This document shows, piece by piece, positions 1 through 10,399 of a stretch of 64,000 nucleotides of DNA. Every line of letters starts with the position of its first letter. The stretch's first letter is position 1. Location of the stretch: positions 2,688,659 to 2,752,658 of the forward strand of contig NZ_CP024636.1 in NCBI RefSeq assembly GCF_009728735.1, in the 5' to 3' direction. The notes under the pieces were generated by a model. It ran no database searches. It was given only the letters and a program-made list of their open reading frames with translations, and was not told the origin of the DNA. This DNA comes from Pantoea phytobeneficialis (GTDB lineage: Bacteria; Pseudomonadota; Gammaproteobacteria; Enterobacterales; Enterobacteriaceae). The position numbers and the translations under genes are program-made.

Positions 1-2
1 GT

Positions 3-278
3 GTGGTACCGGTGGAAAAAACGTCCGGGAGCTCAGTCAGGGGGCGTGCGCGGATGTCAAAAACAGGCCCGGCAGACGTAAGGGCGAAACTGTATATGGC
101 GGCGATCGTAGCGATCAGGTGGAATGCCCCGGCGAAGGCGCTGTACCAGAGGCTAATCGCGAAGGGCAAAGCCAGCAAGGCCGCGCTTGGAGCGGTGATG
201 CGCAAGCTGGTTCATCAGTGCTTCGGGGTGCTGAAAACGCGGATGAAGTGGGATGAAAATTACGCAGCTACCGCTTGA
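3..278 (+). mobile_element. IS110-family transposase, C-terminal fragment
   Basis: The reading frame enters from the left edge of the window and ends at TGA 276-278. The visible 91 residues match the C-terminal domain (Transposase_20 type) of IS110/IS116/IS902 transposases: the SGSSVRGRARMSKTG segment followed by a helix-rich tail ending near LKTRMKWDENY. These enzymes are DEDD transposases guided by a bridge RNA encoded in the element. The N-terminal DEDD domain would lie outside the window, so whether this is an intact element or a remnant cannot be judged. It sits about 400 bp upstream of gcvT. No terminal inverted repeat is visible, as expected for IS110. Confidence 0.8.
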
Positions 279-690
279 CGTTCAAGACGGTAGCTACGAT
301 CATTGCCTCCTTTGCACCATCCTGAGGCATTCCCGCACCCTTTTTGCGCCTCGTTTGATTTATTCTAATTTTACGTCGTAATTCGCATTACATTTTCTCA
401 TGCAAAAGATTTTTTTATGCGGTGCCATTGGCCCATACGGAGTGCTGGATTACATTATTTTTCTGTATAAAAGTTAACTTGTTGTATTTTGTGCGTGGTT
501 AATCACATAAAACCAGTGAATTATCCTGCATCCTGTGCGGCGTTTTGCTGACGCCCAACGCAAGTTCGCCCTCGTTTTGCTTATGGTTAATTGCCTCGTT
601 CGGTGGTAACGTCAGCGCAAAGAGAACGTTTGCGTCAGCCGCAATCGGCTACGCAGGCGCGTCACGCTCACTTGTTTCTACAGGATGGTT
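279..690 (+). promoter_or_regulatory. gcvTHP upstream regulatory region
   Basis: This 412-bp gap has no credible gene. It contains the end of the IS110 element, then AT-rich DNA (about 350-500) with a CTAAT core at 365-369, the core reported for GcvA sites in E. coli. In E. coli, gcv is controlled over several hundred bases by GcvA, Lrp, CRP and PurR, and this layout would fit. No exact promoter hexamers could be assigned. No tandem glycine riboswitch is recognisable. Confidence 0.5.
620..635 (+). promoter_or_regulatory. PurR operator candidate upstream of gcvT
   Basis: The 16-mer AAGAGAACGTTTGCGT matches the PurR consensus ACGCAAACGTTTGCGT at 13 of 16 positions, with a perfect right half. 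It ends 55 bp before the gcvT start. PurR repression of gcvTHP is established in E. coli, where glycine cleavage feeds one-carbon units to purine synthesis. Binding here is inferred. Confidence 0.6.
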
Positions 691-1788
691 ATGACTCAGC
701 AAACGCCTCTATTCGAACAGCATCAGGCCTGCGGCGCACGTATGGTGGATTTTCACGGCTGGATGATGCCGCTCCACTACGGCTCGCAAATGGATGAGCA
801 TCATGTGGTACGCACTGATGCCGGCATGTTTGATGTTTCCCACATGACCATCGTTGACCTGCACGGTGCCCGCACCCGCGAATTTCTGCGTTACCTGCTG
901 GCGAACGACGTCGCCAAACTGACCCAGCCAGGCAAAGCGCTTTACACCGGCATGCTAAATGCATCAGGTGGCGTCATTGATGATTTGATTGTTTACTTTA
1001 TGACCGAGGACTTCTTCCGTCTGGTGGTGAACTCAGCCACGCGTGAGAAAGACCTTGCATGGATTGGTGAACACGCACAGCCGTATGGCATTACCCTGAC
1101 TGAACGTGACGATTTAGCACTGATCGCGGTGCAGGGACCGCATGCGCAACAGAAAGCGCAGTCGCTGTTCAGTGCCGCGCAACGTGATGCCGTCGCGGGC
1201 ATGAAACCGTTCTTCGGTGTGCAGGCGGATGATCTGTTTATCGCTACCACCGGTTATACCGGTGAAGCGGGCTACGAAATTGCCATGCCGGCTAACGCCG
1301 CCGCGGATTTCTGGCAGCGCCTGTTGGCGGCAGGGGTTAAACCGGCTGGTTTGGGTGCGCGTGATACGTTGCGTCTGGAAGCGGGGATGAACCTCTACGG
1401 CCAGGAGATGGACGAGGGCGTTTCACCGCTGGCGGCGAATATGGGCTGGACCATTGTTTGGGAACCCACCGACCGTGATTTTATTGGCCGCGAGGCGTTG
1501 GAAGCTCAGCGCGCTGCCGGAACAGAAAAACTGGTCGGTCTGATCATGACCGAAAAAGGGGTGTTGCGTAACGGCCTGCCGGTACGTTTCACCGATGAAC
1601 AAGGTCAGCCGCAGCAGGGTATTATTACCAGTGGATCCTTCTCACCGACGCTGGGATACAGCATTGCGCTGGCACGCGTGCCAGCCGGAATTGGCGAGCA
1701 GGCGATTGTGGAAATCCGCAATCGTGAAATGCCGGTAAAGGTCACCAAACCAATTTTTGTTCGCGCCGGTAAACCGGTCGCACAGTAA
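691..1788 (+). CDS. gcvT: Glycine cleavage system T protein (aminomethyltransferase)
   Basis: GcvT takes the aminomethyl group carried on lipoylated GcvH, releases ammonia and transfers the methylene group to tetrahydrofolate. The 365-residue product is close to E. coli GcvT (364 residues) along its whole length, including the N-terminal [18 protein letters not shown] segment and the conserved GMFDVSH motif. I chose ATG 691 over ATG 685 because the AGGA Shine-Dalgarno core lies at 682-685, overlapping the earlier codon, and because the protein then begins [11 protein letters not shown] like its relatives. It is the first gene of gcvT-gcvH-gcvP. Confidence 0.97.
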   Translation: MTQQTPLFEQHQACGARMVDFHGWMMPLHYGSQMDEHHVVRTDAGMFDVSHMTIVDLHGARTREFLRYLLANDVAKLTQPGKALYTGMLNASGGVIDDLIVYFMTEDFFRLVVNSATREKDLAWIGEHAQPYGITLTERDDLALIAVQGPHAQQKAQSLFSAAQRDAVAGMKPFFGVQADDLFIATTGYTGEAGYEIAMPANAAADFWQRLLAAGVKPAGLGARDTLRLEAGMNLYGQEMDEGVSPLAANMGWTIVWEPTDRDFIGREALEAQRAAGTEKLVGLIMTEKGVLRNGLPVRFTDEQGQPQQGIITSGSFSPTLGYSIALARVPAGIGEQAIVEIRNREMPVKVTKPIFVRAGKPVAQ

Positions 1789-1808
1789 CTTTTTCAGGAG
1801 ATTTGGCG

Positions 1809-2195
1809 ATGAGCAATGTACCAAACGAATTGAAGTACAAAGATAGCCACGAGTGGGTGCGTCAGGAAGCCGATGGCACCTACACCGTAGGGATTACCGA
1901 ACATGCTCAGGAGCTGTTGGGTGACATGGTGTTTGTCGATCTGCCGGAAGTGGGCCGCGTGGTTGAGAGCGGTGAAGATTGCGCAGTTGCCGAATCGGTA
2001 AAAGCGGCTTCTGATATTTACGCTCCCATCAGTGGCGAAATTTTGGCGGTCAACGAAGAGCTGGAAAGCTCACCGGAACTGATCAACAGCGACCCCTACA
2101 CCGACGGTTGGCTGTTCAAAATCAAGGCCAGCGATGAGTCTGAACTCGAGTCGTTGATGGATGCCGAAGGTTATAAAAAAACCATCGAAGATTAA
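1809..2195 (+). CDS. gcvH: Glycine cleavage system H protein
   Basis: GcvH is the small carrier that shuttles the aminomethyl intermediate between GcvP, GcvT and lipoamide dehydrogenase. The 128 residues include the lipoylation motif [15 protein letters not shown] with the acceptor Lys65, the same position as in E. coli. ATG 1809 is preceded by a strong TCAGGAG at 1794-1800; the upstream ATG at 1803 is too close to it. The gene follows gcvT by 20 bp and is separated from gcvP by an 84-bp spacer that holds a hairpin. Confidence 0.97.
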   Translation: MSNVPNELKYKDSHEWVRQEADGTYTVGITEHAQELLGDMVFVDLPEVGRVVESGEDCAVAESVKAASDIYAPISGEILAVNEELESSPELINSDPYTDGWLFKIKASDESELESLMDAEGYKKTIED

Positions 2196-2208
2196 GCGCC
2201 AGTATCAG

Positions 2209-2240
2209 AAGGTGTCGCGTGGCGGCACCTTTCTTTTTTG
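2209..2240 (+). terminator. Hairpin with U-run between gcvH and gcvP
   Basis: AAGGTGTCGC (2209-2218) pairs with GCGGCACCTT (2222-2231) across a 3-base loop, followed by TCTTTTTTG. It looks like an intrinsic terminator placed inside the operon, so it may act as a partial terminator or protect the gcvTH mRNA 3' end and lower gcvP output. The effect is inferred. Confidence 0.6.
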
Positions 2241-2279
2241 TCTGTATTAATACCCAGCCCGATTCAGGATTTACTGCTA

Positions 2280-5153
2280 ATGACTCAGACTCTCAGCCAG
2301 CTTGAACATAACGGTGCTTTTATTGAGCGCCATATCGGACCAACGCCGGAGCAACAGGCCACCATGCTGGAAGCGATTGGTGCCAGCTCTTTGGAATCCC
2401 TGATTGGTTCCATTGTGCCTGCCGACATCCAATTGCCGGGACCGCCCGCTGTGGGTGATGCAGCCACCGAGCAGCAGGCGCTGGCAGAGCTGAAAGCAAT
2501 TGCCAGTCAGAACCAGCGTTATAAATCCTGGATTGGTATGGGCTACACTGCGGTGATCACCCCCCCGGTGATTCTGCGCAACATGCTGGAAAATCCGGGC
2601 TGGTACACCGCCTATACCCCGTACCAGCCGGAAGTGTCGCAGGGCCGTCTGGAAGCGCTGCTCAACTTCCAGACCCTGACGCTGGACCTGACCGGCCTTG
2701 ATATCGCATCGGCTTCACTGCTTGACGAAGCCACCGCCGCCGCTGAAGCGATGGCGATGGCAAAACGCGTCAGCAAGCTAAAAAATGCCAACAAATTCTT
2801 TATCGCTGACGACATCCATCCGCAAACACTGGATGTGGTGCGTACGCGTGCCGAAACCTTTGGTTTTGAACTGATTATCGATAGCGCAGCAAAAGCGCTC
2901 GATCATGACGACCTGTTTGGTGTGCTGCTGCAACAGGCGGGTACCACCGGTGAAGTGCATGACTACCGTTCGCTGATTGCCGAGCTGAAAAGCCGCAAAG
3001 TGGTGGTGAGTGTCGCCTCTGACTTTATGGCGTTGGTGCAACTGGAAGCACCGGGCAAGCAGGGCGCAGACATTGTATTTGGTTCTGCGCAACGTTTCGG
3101 TGTGCCAATGGGCTACGGTGGTCCTCACGCGGCATTTTTTGCCAGCCGTGACGAGCACAAGCGTTCTATGCCGGGGCGTATCATCGGTGTGTCGCGCGAT
3201 GCCGCCGGTAACACCGCGCTGCGTATGGCGATGCAAACCCGTGAACAGCATATCCGCCGTGAGAAGGCCAACTCCAACATCTGTACTTCACAGGTGCTGC
3301 TGGCAAACATCGCTGGTTTCTATGCGGTTTATCATGGACCGGCTGGCCTGAAACGTATTGCTTCGCGTATCCACCGTCTGACCAGCATCCTGGCGGCCGG
3401 ACTGAAAAATGGCGGACTGAAACTGCGCCACAATAGCTGGTTCGATACCCTGACCGTCGAAGTGGCTGACAAAGCGGCAGTGCTAAACCGTGCTCTGAGT
3501 TTCGGTGTTAACCTGCGTAGCGACATTCATCACGCCGTGGGCATCACGCTGGATGAAACTACCCGTCGTGAAGACGTGCAGGCGCTGTTCGCCATTTTGC
3601 TGGGTGATGAACATGGCCAGGACATTGATGCGCTGGACAGCGCCGTGGCTGCTGAAAACAGCGGAATCCCGGCAGCGCAGCAGCGCCAGAGTGCGATTCT
3701 CGAGCACCCGGTATTTAACCGTCATCACAGCGAAACTGAGATGATGCGTTATATGCACAGCCTGGAGAAAAAGGATCTGGCGCTGAACCAGGCGATGATC
3801 CCGCTCGGTTCCTGCACCATGAAACTGAACGCCGCCGCAGAGATGATCCCAATTACCTGGCCGGAATTCGCTGAACTGCACCCGTTCTGCCCGGCAGAAC
3901 AGGCGTCCGGTTATCTGCAAATGATCGGCCAACTGTCGCAGTGGTTGGTACAGCTGACCGGTTACGACGCGCTGTGTATGCAGCCGAACTCTGGTGCGCA
4001 GGGTGAATATGCTGGCTTGCTGGCTATCCGTCGCTACCACGAAAGCCGTAACGAAGGCGATCGTCATATTTGTTTGATCCCCAGCTCTGCGCATGGCACC
4101 AACCCGGCGTCGGCACAGATGGCGGGAATGTCGGTGGTGGTGGTGGCCTGTGACAAACAGGGCAACATCGACCTCGGCGATCTGCGTGAGAAAGCGGCGC
4201 AGTCAGGCGATAAACTCTCCTGCATCATGGTGACCTACCCGTCAACGCACGGCGTGTATGAAGAGACTATCCGTGAAGTGTGCCAGATCGTGCATCAGTA
4301 CGGCGGTCAGGTTTATCTGGATGGCGCCAACATGAACGCACAGGTGGGGATCACCACGCCAGGTTATATCGGCGCGGATGTCTCTCACCTTAACCTGCAT
4401 AAAACTTTCTGTATTCCACACGGCGGTGGCGGCCCAGGTATGGGACCGATCGGCGTGAAAGCGCATCTGGCACCGTTTGTACCGGGCCATAGCGTAGTGC
4501 AGATTGATGGTGTACTGACGCAGCAGGGCGCGGTATCCGCAGCCCCCTTTGGCAGTGCCTCGATTCTGCCGATCAGCTGGATGTATATCCGCATGATGGG
4601 TGCTGAAGGATTGAAGCAGGCGAGTTCGGTGGCAATCCTCAATGCCAACTACATCGCCAGCCGTTTGCAGTCAGCCTATCCGATTCTCTATACCGGTCGC
4701 GATGATCGCGTGGCGCATGAATGTATTCTTGATATTCGCCCGCTGAAAGAACAAACCGGCATCAGCGAAATGGATATCGCCAAACGTCTGATCGATTACG
4801 GGTTCCATGCGCCAACCATGTCATTCCCGGTTGCGGGGACGCTGATGGTCGAGCCGACGGAATCAGAGAGCAAAATCGAGCTGGATCGCTTTATTGATGC
4901 GATGTTGGCAATCCGTATGGAAATCGATCGTGTGGCAGATGGTGAATGGCCGGCAGAGGACAACCCGCTGGTCAATGCGCCGCACACTCAGATGGAGATC
5001 GTTGGTGAGTGGGCGCATCCGTACAGCCGTGAGCTGGCCGTGTTCCCGGCAGGCAGCGCTAACAAATACTGGCCGACGGTAAAACGTCTGGATGATGTGT
5101 TTGGCGATCGCAACCTGTTCTGTAGCTGCGTACCGATGAGTGAGTATGCGTAA
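2280..5153 (+). CDS. gcvP: Glycine dehydrogenase (decarboxylating), P protein
   Basis: GcvP is the PLP enzyme that decarboxylates glycine and loads the aminomethyl group on GcvH. The product is 957 residues, the same length as the E. coli enzyme, and colinear with it. It holds the PLP-binding segment [12 protein letters not shown] and the glycine-rich [10 protein letters not shown] just after it. ATG 2280 is chosen because the protein then starts MTQTLSQLE like its relatives and AGGA lies at 2266-2269; the ORF can be extended upstream to 2238, but only without similarity. A strong terminator follows at 5178. Confidence 0.97.
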   Translation: MTQTLSQLEHNGAFIERHIGPTPEQQATMLEAIGASSLESLIGSIVPADIQLPGPPAVGDAATEQQALAELKAIASQNQRYKSWIGMGYTAVITPPVILRNMLENPGWYTAYTPYQPEVSQGRLEALLNFQTLTLDLTGLDIASASLLDEATAAAEAMAMAKRVSKLKNANKFFIADDIHPQTLDVVRTRAETFGFELIIDSAAKALDHDDLFGVLLQQAGTTGEVHDYRSLIAELKSRKVVVSVASDFMALVQLEAPGKQGADIVFGSAQRFGVPMGYGGPHAAFFASRDEHKRSMPGRIIGVSRDAAGNTALRMAMQTREQHIRREKANSNICTSQVLLANIAGFYAVYHGPAGLKRIASRIHRLTSILAAGLKNGGLKLRHNSWFDTLTVEVADKAAVLNRALSFGVNLRSDIHHAVGITLDETTRREDVQALFAILLGDEHGQDIDALDSAVAAENSGIPAAQQRQSAILEHPVFNRHHSETEMMRYMHSLEKKDLALNQAMIPLGSCTMKLNAAAEMIPITWPEFAELHPFCPAEQASGYLQMIGQLSQWLVQLTGYDALCMQPNSGAQGEYAGLLAIRRYHESRNEGDRHICLIPSSAHGTNPASAQMAGMSVVVVACDKQGNIDLGDLREKAAQSGDKLSCIMVTYPSTHGVYEETIREVCQIVHQYGGQVYLDGANMNAQVGITTPGYIGADVSHLNLHKTFCIPHGGGGPGMGPIGVKAHLAPFVPGHSVVQIDGVLTQQGAVSAAPFGSASILPISWMYIRMMGAEGLKQASSVAILNANYIASRLQSAYPILYTGRDDRVAHECILDIRPLKEQTGISEMDIAKRLIDYGFHAPTMSFPVAGTLMVEPTESESKIELDRFIDAMLAIRMEIDRVADGEWPAEDNPLVNAPHTQMEIVGEWAHPYSRELAVFPAGSANKYWPTVKRLDDVFGDRNLFCSCVPMSEYA

Positions 5154-5177
5154 GCTACACTGAACCACACGTTATCG

Positions 5178-5201
5178 AAGGCCGGGAAACCGGCCTTTTT
5201 C
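5178..5201 (+). terminator. gcv operon terminator
   Basis: AAGGCCGG (5178-5185), GAAA tetraloop, CCGGCCTT (5190-5197) then TTTC: a compact intrinsic terminator 25 bp after the gcvP stop. Confidence 0.9.
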
Positions 5202-5213
5202 TTTGGAGGCAAA

Positions 5214-5957
5214 ATGGAACTGGCATTAGTCACTGGCGCAAGTCGCGGTATCGGTCGTGCTACGGCGTTATTACTGGCGCAGGCAGGTTATTGCGTGGCG
5301 GTGAATTACCGCCAGCGTGAAGCTGAAGCGCAACAGGTGGTCGCCGCCATCGAAGCACAGGGTGGCAAGGCGTTTACGGTGCAGGCGGATATCGCCGATG
5401 AAGCGCAGGTGGTACGGATGTTTCAGCAGCTTGACCGCTACGAAGCGCCGCTGAAGGTGTTGGTCAACAATGCGGGCATTCTGTTTCAGCAGTGCCGCAC
5501 TGAAGACCTGACCGCAGAACGCCTCCAGCGTGTCTTTGCTACCAATGTCACCGGTACGTTCTTATGCTGCCGCGAAGCGGTGAAGCGCATGGGAACCCAA
5601 CACGGCGGCAGCGGTGGCGCGATCGTCAACGTGTCATCCGCCGCGGCCAGAACCGGAGCGCCAGGAGAATATGTGGATTACGCCGCCTCCAAAGGCGCGA
5701 TGGATACACTTACTAAAGGCTTATCGCTGGAAGTTGCCGCGCAGGGGATTCGCGTGAACGGCGTACGTCCGGGATTTATTTACACCGAAATGCATGCTGA
5801 CGGTGGTGAACCTGGCAGGGTAGATCGGCTTGCCAGCGTTATCCCAATGGGGCGTGGCGGTCAGCCGCAAGAGATCGCCGAGGCTATCCTCTGGCTCACC
5901 AGTGATGCCGCATCCTATATCACCGGCACTATCATTGATGCCGCAGGTGGGCGGTAA
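5214..5957 (+). CDS. ygfF: SDR-family oxidoreductase YgfF
   Basis: This is a classical short-chain dehydrogenase/reductase of 247 residues, closest to E. coli YgfF, which also lies next to gcvP. Visible SDR signatures are the nucleotide-binding TGASRGIG (7-14), NNAG (85-88), Asn111, the catalytic Ser in VNVSSAA (141/142), and Tyr156-x3-Lys160. A basic residue after beta-2 (NYRQRE) suggests NADP(H). The substrate is unknown; the family is annotated as glucose-dehydrogenase-like only by similarity. A strong GGAGG (5205-5209) precedes ATG 5214. Confidence 0.9.
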   Translation: MELALVTGASRGIGRATALLLAQAGYCVAVNYRQREAEAQQVVAAIEAQGGKAFTVQADIADEAQVVRMFQQLDRYEAPLKVLVNNAGILFQQCRTEDLTAERLQRVFATNVTGTFLCCREAVKRMGTQHGGSGGAIVNVSSAAARTGAPGEYVDYAASKGAMDTLTKGLSLEVAAQGIRVNGVRPGFIYTEMHADGGEPGRVDRLASVIPMGRGGQPQEIAEAILWLTSDAASYITGTIIDAAGGR

Positions 5958-5976
5958 ACAAAATATCTCTCCGATC

Positions 5977-6050
5977 CGTAGCGGCGCGGATTTATCGCGC
6001 AATTTCGCGTGCTGTGCCGGAAAAACCGCGCGATAAATCGCGCCGCTACG
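5977..6050. repeat. Dispersed palindromic repeat, copy 1 (paired units)
   Basis: Two inverted units of the GTAGCGGCGCGAT family (5978-6000 and 6028-6049) face each other across a spacer of about 27 bp, like a REP doublet. It lies between ygfF and yqfA and could form a long hairpin in RNA read from either side. Confidence 0.85.
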
Positions 6051-6182
6051 TCTGATCATACTGGCTGAAACACTGATTCACAGATTAATTTTAGCGTACA
6101 TGTGTACACTGAAATTAATTCTGGTTACTCTGATGCACAGAAAAAGCACAGTCAGTTTCTTCGTTTTTCGGGATGCACTCTC

Positions 6183-6836
6183 ATGGTACAGAACCGTCTT
6201 ATCGCTCAGGGCTATTCGCTGGCAGAGGAGATTGCTAACAGTATCAGCCACGGATTAGGCTGCCTGTTTGGCATTATTGGCCTGGTATTGCTTTTAACGC
6301 AAGCCGTTGAAATGCAGGCGGATGCCACCGCGATCACCAGCTACAGTTTGTATGGTGGCAGCATGATCCTGCTGTTTCTGGCGTCGACCCTTTATCACGC
6401 CATTCCACACCAGAAAGCCAAATACTGGCTGAAAAAATTTGACCACTGTGCCATCTATTTGCTGATTGCGGGGACGTATACGCCATTCCTGCTGGTGGGA
6501 CTGAAATCGTCGCTGGCTAAAGGGCTGATGATTGTCATCTGGAGCCTCGCGCTGGCGGGAATCATCTTTAAACTCACCATTGCCCACCGTTTTAAGGTGC
6601 TATCGCTGGTCACCTATCTCAGTATGGGCTGGCTGTCGCTGGTGGTGATTTATCAACTGGCAACAAAATTGTCAGCGGGTGGCGTATGGCTGCTGGCGGC
6701 GGGCGGGATCGTGTACTCGTTAGGCGTGATTTTCTATGTCGCGCGCCGCATCCCCTATAACCATGCAATCTGGCACGCGTTTGTGTTGGGTGGCAGTGTG
6801 TGCCACTTCTGCGCTATTTATTTCTATGTGATGTAA
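6183..6836 (+). CDS. yqfA: Hemolysin III / TrhA family inner-membrane protein YqfA
   Basis: This 217-residue polytopic membrane protein belongs to the hemolysin III/PAQR-related family and closely matches E. coli YqfA (TrhA). About seven hydrophobic segments are visible. Family landmarks are [10 protein letters not shown] near the N-terminus, FLASTLYHA in the middle, and [13 protein letters not shown] at the end, which supply conserved His and Ser residues typical of the superfamily's metal site. E. coli TrhA is linked to membrane energetics; the exact activity is unresolved. ATG 6183 ([16 protein letters not shown]) matches relatives; the upstream in-frame codons to 6102 do not. Confidence 0.9.
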   Translation: MVQNRLIAQGYSLAEEIANSISHGLGCLFGIIGLVLLLTQAVEMQADATAITSYSLYGGSMILLFLASTLYHAIPHQKAKYWLKKFDHCAIYLLIAGTYTPFLLVGLKSSLAKGLMIVIWSLALAGIIFKLTIAHRFKVLSLVTYLSMGWLSLVVIYQLATKLSAGGVWLLAAGGIVYSLGVIFYVARRIPYNHAIWHAFVLGGSVCHFCAIYFYVM

Positions 6837-6867
6837 AATCCATCCTCCCGGTCTTGCATATGACATA

Positions 6868-6907
6868 TCTCCCTCTCCCGTCTTGCGGGAGAGGGGCGGG
6901 GTGAGGG
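6868..6907. repeat. CCCTCTCCC/GGGAGAGGG palindromic repeat
   Basis: CCCTCTCCCG and CGGGAGAGGG form a stem with a short loop, followed by CGGGGTGAGGG. The same motif recurs as a doublet at 20920-21027. Here it separates the convergent genes yqfA and ygfZ and may act as a bidirectional 3'-end structure. Confidence 0.7.
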
Positions 6908-6926
6908 AAAAGGAAGCCTGAGAAAT

Positions 6927-7910
6927 TTAATCTTCGAGAGAATAGGGCAATGGCTGAATAGTCAGCTTGCCCCCTTCATCACCCTCCACCCGCAGCACGC
7001 TATCCGGTTCCAGATCGTTATTCATCACCACCTGAATCCATGCTTCACCGTCATCCAGTTGAACGGCGGTGAGCACGGTGCCGGTGCGACGCCACCTGTC
7101 ACCCATCTGTAATTCCAGCGACCCATCGGCCGGTGGCAGATGGCTGGCCTGGCCAGCCAGCCAGTACAGCGCGCGTTTGTTGGCGCCACGGAATTTCGCG
7201 CGTGCTACCATCTCCTGCCCGGTGTAGCAGCCTTTTTTAAAGCTGATGGCATCCAGCGCTTGCAGGTTAGTGGCTTGTGGGATCAACTGTGCGCTGGTGG
7301 CGCTGTCAATCACCGGAATGCCTGCTTCAATATCCAGTGCCAGCCACTGCGTGCTGTCATTGAATTGCGCATCACCCGTCAGTTTATCCTTCAGCGCTTC
7401 AGCCTGGGCCAGCGTAGTAACCAACAGGAAGCGTTCCGCCGGTTGCTCAAACCACAGCAGAGTCGTGTCGCCCTGCTCCACCACCGGGGTTGTGGCATCC
7501 GGCAGCACCGGGAACAGACCTGCCAGTGCCGTGCGTGCCTGGAAGCCAGCCAGGCCCAGCAGTACGGCATCATCATCGGCGGCAATGGCCACCTTGGCGA
7601 ACACCGCATATTTTTTCAGCTCCGTAAGCTGGGTATCACGCAGATTACGGCGTACCAGGTAGCCATAACCTTCGCCACGATGAAACAGACGCAGGCTGCT
7701 CCACATTTTCCCTTTGGCATCGCAATGCGCGGCCGGACGATGCTGTGTCGCATCCAGCGCGGCTACATCCAGCGTCAGTTGGCCTTGCAAATACGAGGTG
7801 CTGTCTTTGCCCTGCACCGCAACCAGCGCCCACTCATCGAGTGACATCAGGGTTAAAGGCAGACGAGATGATGCAGTCGGCTGACGAGGGGGAAGGGTAA
7901 ATATGGGCAT
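6927..7910 (-). CDS. ygfZ: tRNA-modifying / Fe-S cluster repair protein YgfZ
   Basis: YgfZ (IBA57/GcvT-like) is a folate-dependent protein that helps maintain certain Fe-S enzymes such as the tRNA methylthiotransferase MiaB. The 327-residue product has the family signature KGCYTGQE, whose Cys is the essential residue (Cys228 in E. coli), followed by [16 protein letters not shown] start it at ATG 7910 ([14 protein letters not shown]), preceded by AGGA, because relatives start there; the ORF stays open 255 bp further with no similarity. It is divergent from sdhE. Confidence 0.93.
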   Translation of the reverse strand: MPIFTLPPRQPTASSRLPLTLMSLDEWALVAVQGKDSTSYLQGQLTLDVAALDATQHRPAAHCDAKGKMWSSLRLFHRGEGYGYLVRRNLRDTQLTELKKYAVFAKVAIAADDDAVLLGLAGFQARTALAGLFPVLPDATTPVVEQGDTTLLWFEQPAERFLLVTTLAQAEALKDKLTGDAQFNDSTQWLALDIEAGIPVIDSATSAQLIPQATNLQALDAISFKKGCYTGQEMVARAKFRGANKRALYWLAGQASHLPPADGSLELQMGDRWRRTGTVLTAVQLDDGEAWIQVVMNNDLEPDSVLRVEGDEGGKLTIQPLPYSLED

Positions 7911-8135
7911 GGGTTTTTCCTGATTAATGGGTTCATCCGTAGACAATCTTTCCATGTTAAAAGAGCAGCGCGGCTTTGCAACCAGTTTGCGGAACCTGAC
8001 GCACAAATCGCGTGATAACCCTGCATTGTGTGAAAGGGTTTTGCGCGTCACTGCACAGCCAGTGCAGTGACGCCTGCACCCGCGAAAAAAAGCAGGTACA
8101 CTGAGTGCCATTGTTTGCCGCTGTGGAAAAGAGAC

Positions 8136-8402
8136 ATGGATATTCATGACAAAGCCCGCGTCCAATGGGCGTGCCGTCGGGGCATGCTGGAGCTGGACAT
8201 CGCTATCATGCCGTTTTTCAAATATGAGTACGATTCGCTGACTGACACCGACAAGCAGGTGTTCGTGGCCTTATTGAAAAGCGACGACCCGGATTTATTC
8301 AACTGGATGATGAACCACGGTGAACCGGTCGATCCCGAGTTTCAGCGTATGGTGAAACTGATTCAGCAGCGCAATCGTGAACGCGGTCCGGTGGCGATGT
8401 AA
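8136..8402 (+). CDS. sdhE: FAD assembly factor SdhE
   Basis: SdhE (formerly YgfY/CptB) promotes covalent attachment of FAD to SdhA and FrdA. The product is 88 residues, the same as in E. coli, with the conserved RGMLELD motif (the RGxxE signature required for flavinylation) and C-terminal [13 protein letters not shown] 8136 gives the family N-terminus [16 protein letters not shown]. It overlaps ygfX at its 3' end, as in E. coli. Older annotations call the pair a CptAB toxin-antitoxin; the SdhE role is better supported. Confidence 0.93.
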   Translation: MDIHDKARVQWACRRGMLELDIAIMPFFKYEYDSLTDTDKQVFVALLKSDDPDLFNWMMNHGEPVDPEFQRMVKLIQQRNRERGPVAM

Positions 8403-8778
8403 GCTGCATCCATCGCACAGCGCCCGGATATTGCAGGCGCTGATGCTGCTGCTTTGTTGTTCACTGGTGGTTTGCCTGCCCTGGCCGGAAACATGGCGCT
8501 GGAGTAAAGCGCCGTTGTTGTTGGTATTGCTGGTGGAGGGATGGCGTCACCAACGGCAGTTGCAACGATGCTGCGGGCCACTTTCGTTGGATCATCAGGG
8601 TATCTGGCACTGGGATGATATGCGCTGGCACAACGCGTGCGCACCAGGCTGGTTGCCGATTGGCGTCTTGCTGGTGCTACGTAACGACCAGGGGCAATGC
8701 AGGCGGTTGTGGCTGATGCATGACAACATGCCAGAAGGCAACTGGCGCAGATTGCGCGCCTGCTGTTTAAGCCCGTAG
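8377..8778 (+). CDS. ygfX: YgfX (CptA) family membrane protein
   Basis: This 133-residue protein matches E. coli YgfX in position and layout: a short N-terminus, two adjacent hydrophobic segments (about residues 20-52) and a Trp/Arg-rich cytoplasmic tail with the family LWLMHDNM and NWRRLR patterns. YgfX has been reported to inhibit FtsZ/MreB when overproduced. No ATG is available; GTG 8377, overlapping sdhE by 26 bp, is the best start. The TAG stop (8776-8778) lies inside the GTAGCGGCGC repeat that follows, so the repeat sets the C-terminus ...CLSP. Confidence 0.75.
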   Translation: MNAVRWRCKLHPSHSARILQALMLLLCCSLVVCLPWPETWRWSKAPLLLVLLVEGWRHQRQLQRCCGPLSLDHQGIWHWDDMRWHNACAPGWLPIGVLLVLRNDQGQCRRLWLMHDNMPEGNWRRLRACCLSP

Positions 8779-8845
8779 CGGCGCGATTTATCGCGCGGTT
8801 TCGTGCGTAATGTGGAAAAAACCGCGCGATAAATCGCGCCGCTAC
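8774..8845. repeat. Dispersed palindromic repeat, copy 2 (paired units)
   Basis: Two inverted GTAGCGGCGCGAT units separated by about 27 bp, between the convergent genes ygfX and fldB. The first unit provides the ygfX stop codon. The spacer sequence (ggtttcgtgcg...ggaaaaaacc) resembles the spacers of copies 1 and 5, so the doublet is itself a repeated element. Confidence 0.85.
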
Positions 8846-8862
8846 ATCGTAGGAATCACGCG

Positions 8863-9381
8863 TTAAAGTAGCGCGGCGGTTTCCGTCAGAATCTGTTCAC
8901 ACCATTGTTCGATGCGTTCATCACTCAGTTCAAACTGGTTCACATCATCAAGCGCCAGACCGACAAATTGTTTGCCATCGGCGGTTAACGGTTTCGGGCT
9001 GGTAAATTCGTAGCCTTCCAGCGGCCAGTAGCCGACAAACTGCACGCCCATCGGCTGCAACAGTTCATGCAGCATACCCAGCGCGTCGAGAAACCATTCA
9101 CTGTAGCCAATCATGTCACCCATGCCATACAGGGCGACAATTTTTCCGCGCAGGTTCAGCGCCGGGATTTGCGGCCAAATCGCTTCCCAATCCTCCTGCA
9201 ACTCACCGAAGTCCCAGGTTGGGATACCGAGGATCAGCAAATCGTACTGCTCCATCAACGCCGGATCGTCATCTTTCAGGTTGTGCAGGGTGACTAATTC
9301 TTCACCAATAAAGTCGCGAATCTTCTCCGCGGTCATTTCGGTGTAGCAGGTACTTGAACCGTAAAACAGGCCGATATTCAT
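8863..9381 (-). CDS. fldB: Flavodoxin 2
   Basis: FldB is a low-potential FMN electron carrier. The 172-residue product begins [16 protein letters not shown], the phosphate-binding loop of long-chain flavodoxins, and carries GIPTWDFGE and ALYGMGD motifs around the flavin ring. It matches E. coli FldB (173 residues) better than FldA. The ATG at 9381 is chosen by alignment; upstream codons to 9609 run through the xerD promoter and are not supported. It is divergent from xerD. Confidence 0.93.
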   Translation of the reverse strand: MNIGLFYGSSTCYTEMTAEKIRDFIGEELVTLHNLKDDDPALMEQYDLLILGIPTWDFGELQEDWEAIWPQIPALNLRGKIVALYGMGDMIGYSEWFLDALGMLHELLQPMGVQFVGYWPLEGYEFTSPKPLTADGKQFVGLALDDVNQFELSDERIEQWCEQILTETAALL

Positions 9382-9483
9382 GCAATTAATGCTCTGTCTG
9401 AGACTCACTCTGGCGCAATTGTACCAGAAGCAGGCGCTTTTCAGGCATAATGAGCACGATTTCACACCGGTTGGAGGGAGAAA

Positions 9484-10377
9484 GTGGCAGACAGCGACCT
9501 GATTGAACAGTTTCTGGATACGCTCTGGATTGAGCGCAATCTGGCACAAAATACCCTCGCATCCTATCGCCAGGATCTGCAAACTCTCACCGGCTGGCTG
9601 CATCATCATGAGCGCACGCTGCTGACGCTGGAAGCACTCGACTTGCAGCAGTTTCTGGCGGAACGGGTGGAGGGCGGTTATAAAGCCACCAGCTCAGCAC
9701 GTACCCTGAGCGCCATCCGGCGGTTGTTTCAATATCTTTACCGTGAAAAGCTGCGTAGCGACGATCCCAGCGCACTGCTTTCCGCCCCGAAACTCCCGCA
9801 GCGCTTGCCCAAGGATCTGAGTGAAAGCCAGGTAGAACGCCTGTTGCAGGCACCCTCGATTGAGATTCCGCTCGAACTGCGCGACAAAGCGATGCTGGAG
9901 CTACTCTACGCCACCGGTCTGCGCGTTTCTGAGCTGGTGGGGTTAACCCTGAGCGATGTCAGCCTGCGTCAGGGGGTGGTGCGGGTGATTGGTAAAGGCA
10001 ACAAAGAGCGCCTTGTGCCAATGGGTGAAGAAGCGATTTACTGGATTGAGCATTATATGACGCATGGTCGTCCGTGGTTGCTCAATGGCCAGACGCTGGA
10101 TGTGCTATTCCCCAGCAATCGCGCGCAAAAGATGACCCGTCAGACGTTCTGGCACCGGATTAAGCACTACGCTTTGCTGGCCGGAATCGACAGCGAAAAA
10201 CTGTCGCCGCATGTGTTGCGCCACGCTTTTGCGACACATCTATTGAACCACGGTGCCGATTTGCGCGTCGTACAGATGTTGTTAGGTCACAGCGACCTTT
10301 CCACTACCCAAATTTATACGCACGTTGCCACTGAGCGCTTGCGATTGTTACATCAACAGCATCATCCGCGCGCCTGA
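9484..10377 (+). CDS. xerD: Site-specific tyrosine recombinase XerD
   Basis: XerD acts with XerC at dif to resolve chromosome dimers. The product is 297 residues (E. coli 298). The N-terminal core-binding domain is followed by the catalytic domain with Arg in TGLRVSEL, His and Arg in [12 protein letters not shown], His in LLGHSD and the nucleophile Tyr in TQIYTH. GTG 9484 is preceded by TTGGAGGGAG and aligns with the E. coli start. It begins xerD-dsbC-recJ, with dsbC starting 22 bp downstream. Confidence 0.96.
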   Translation: MADSDLIEQFLDTLWIERNLAQNTLASYRQDLQTLTGWLHHHERTLLTLEALDLQQFLAERVEGGYKATSSARTLSAIRRLFQYLYREKLRSDDPSALLSAPKLPQRLPKDLSESQVERLLQAPSIEIPLELRDKAMLELLYATGLRVSELVGLTLSDVSLRQGVVRVIGKGNKERLVPMGEEAIYWIEHYMTHGRPWLLNGQTLDVLFPSNRAQKMTRQTFWHRIKHYALLAGIDSEKLSPHVLRHAFATHLLNHGADLRVVQMLLGHSDLSTTQIYTHVATERLRLLHQQHHPRA

Positions 10378-10399
10378 AACGCGGCAACAAGGAAATGAG

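Noticed and set aside
481..520. CRP site in the gcvT upstream region (TGTGCGTGGTTAATCACA)
   Set aside because: The half-sites are separated by 8 rather than 6 bases, so it does not fit the CRP consensus.
591..797. Small ORF overlapping the gcvT start
   Set aside because: It covers the PurR-like operator and the start of gcvT in another frame, with no similarity to any family I recognise.
8136..8778. Toxin-antitoxin system CptBA (sdhE-ygfX)
   Set aside because: The RGxxE motif and family evidence support SdhE as an FAD assembly factor; the toxin-antitoxin label is not well supported, so it is listed under current names.
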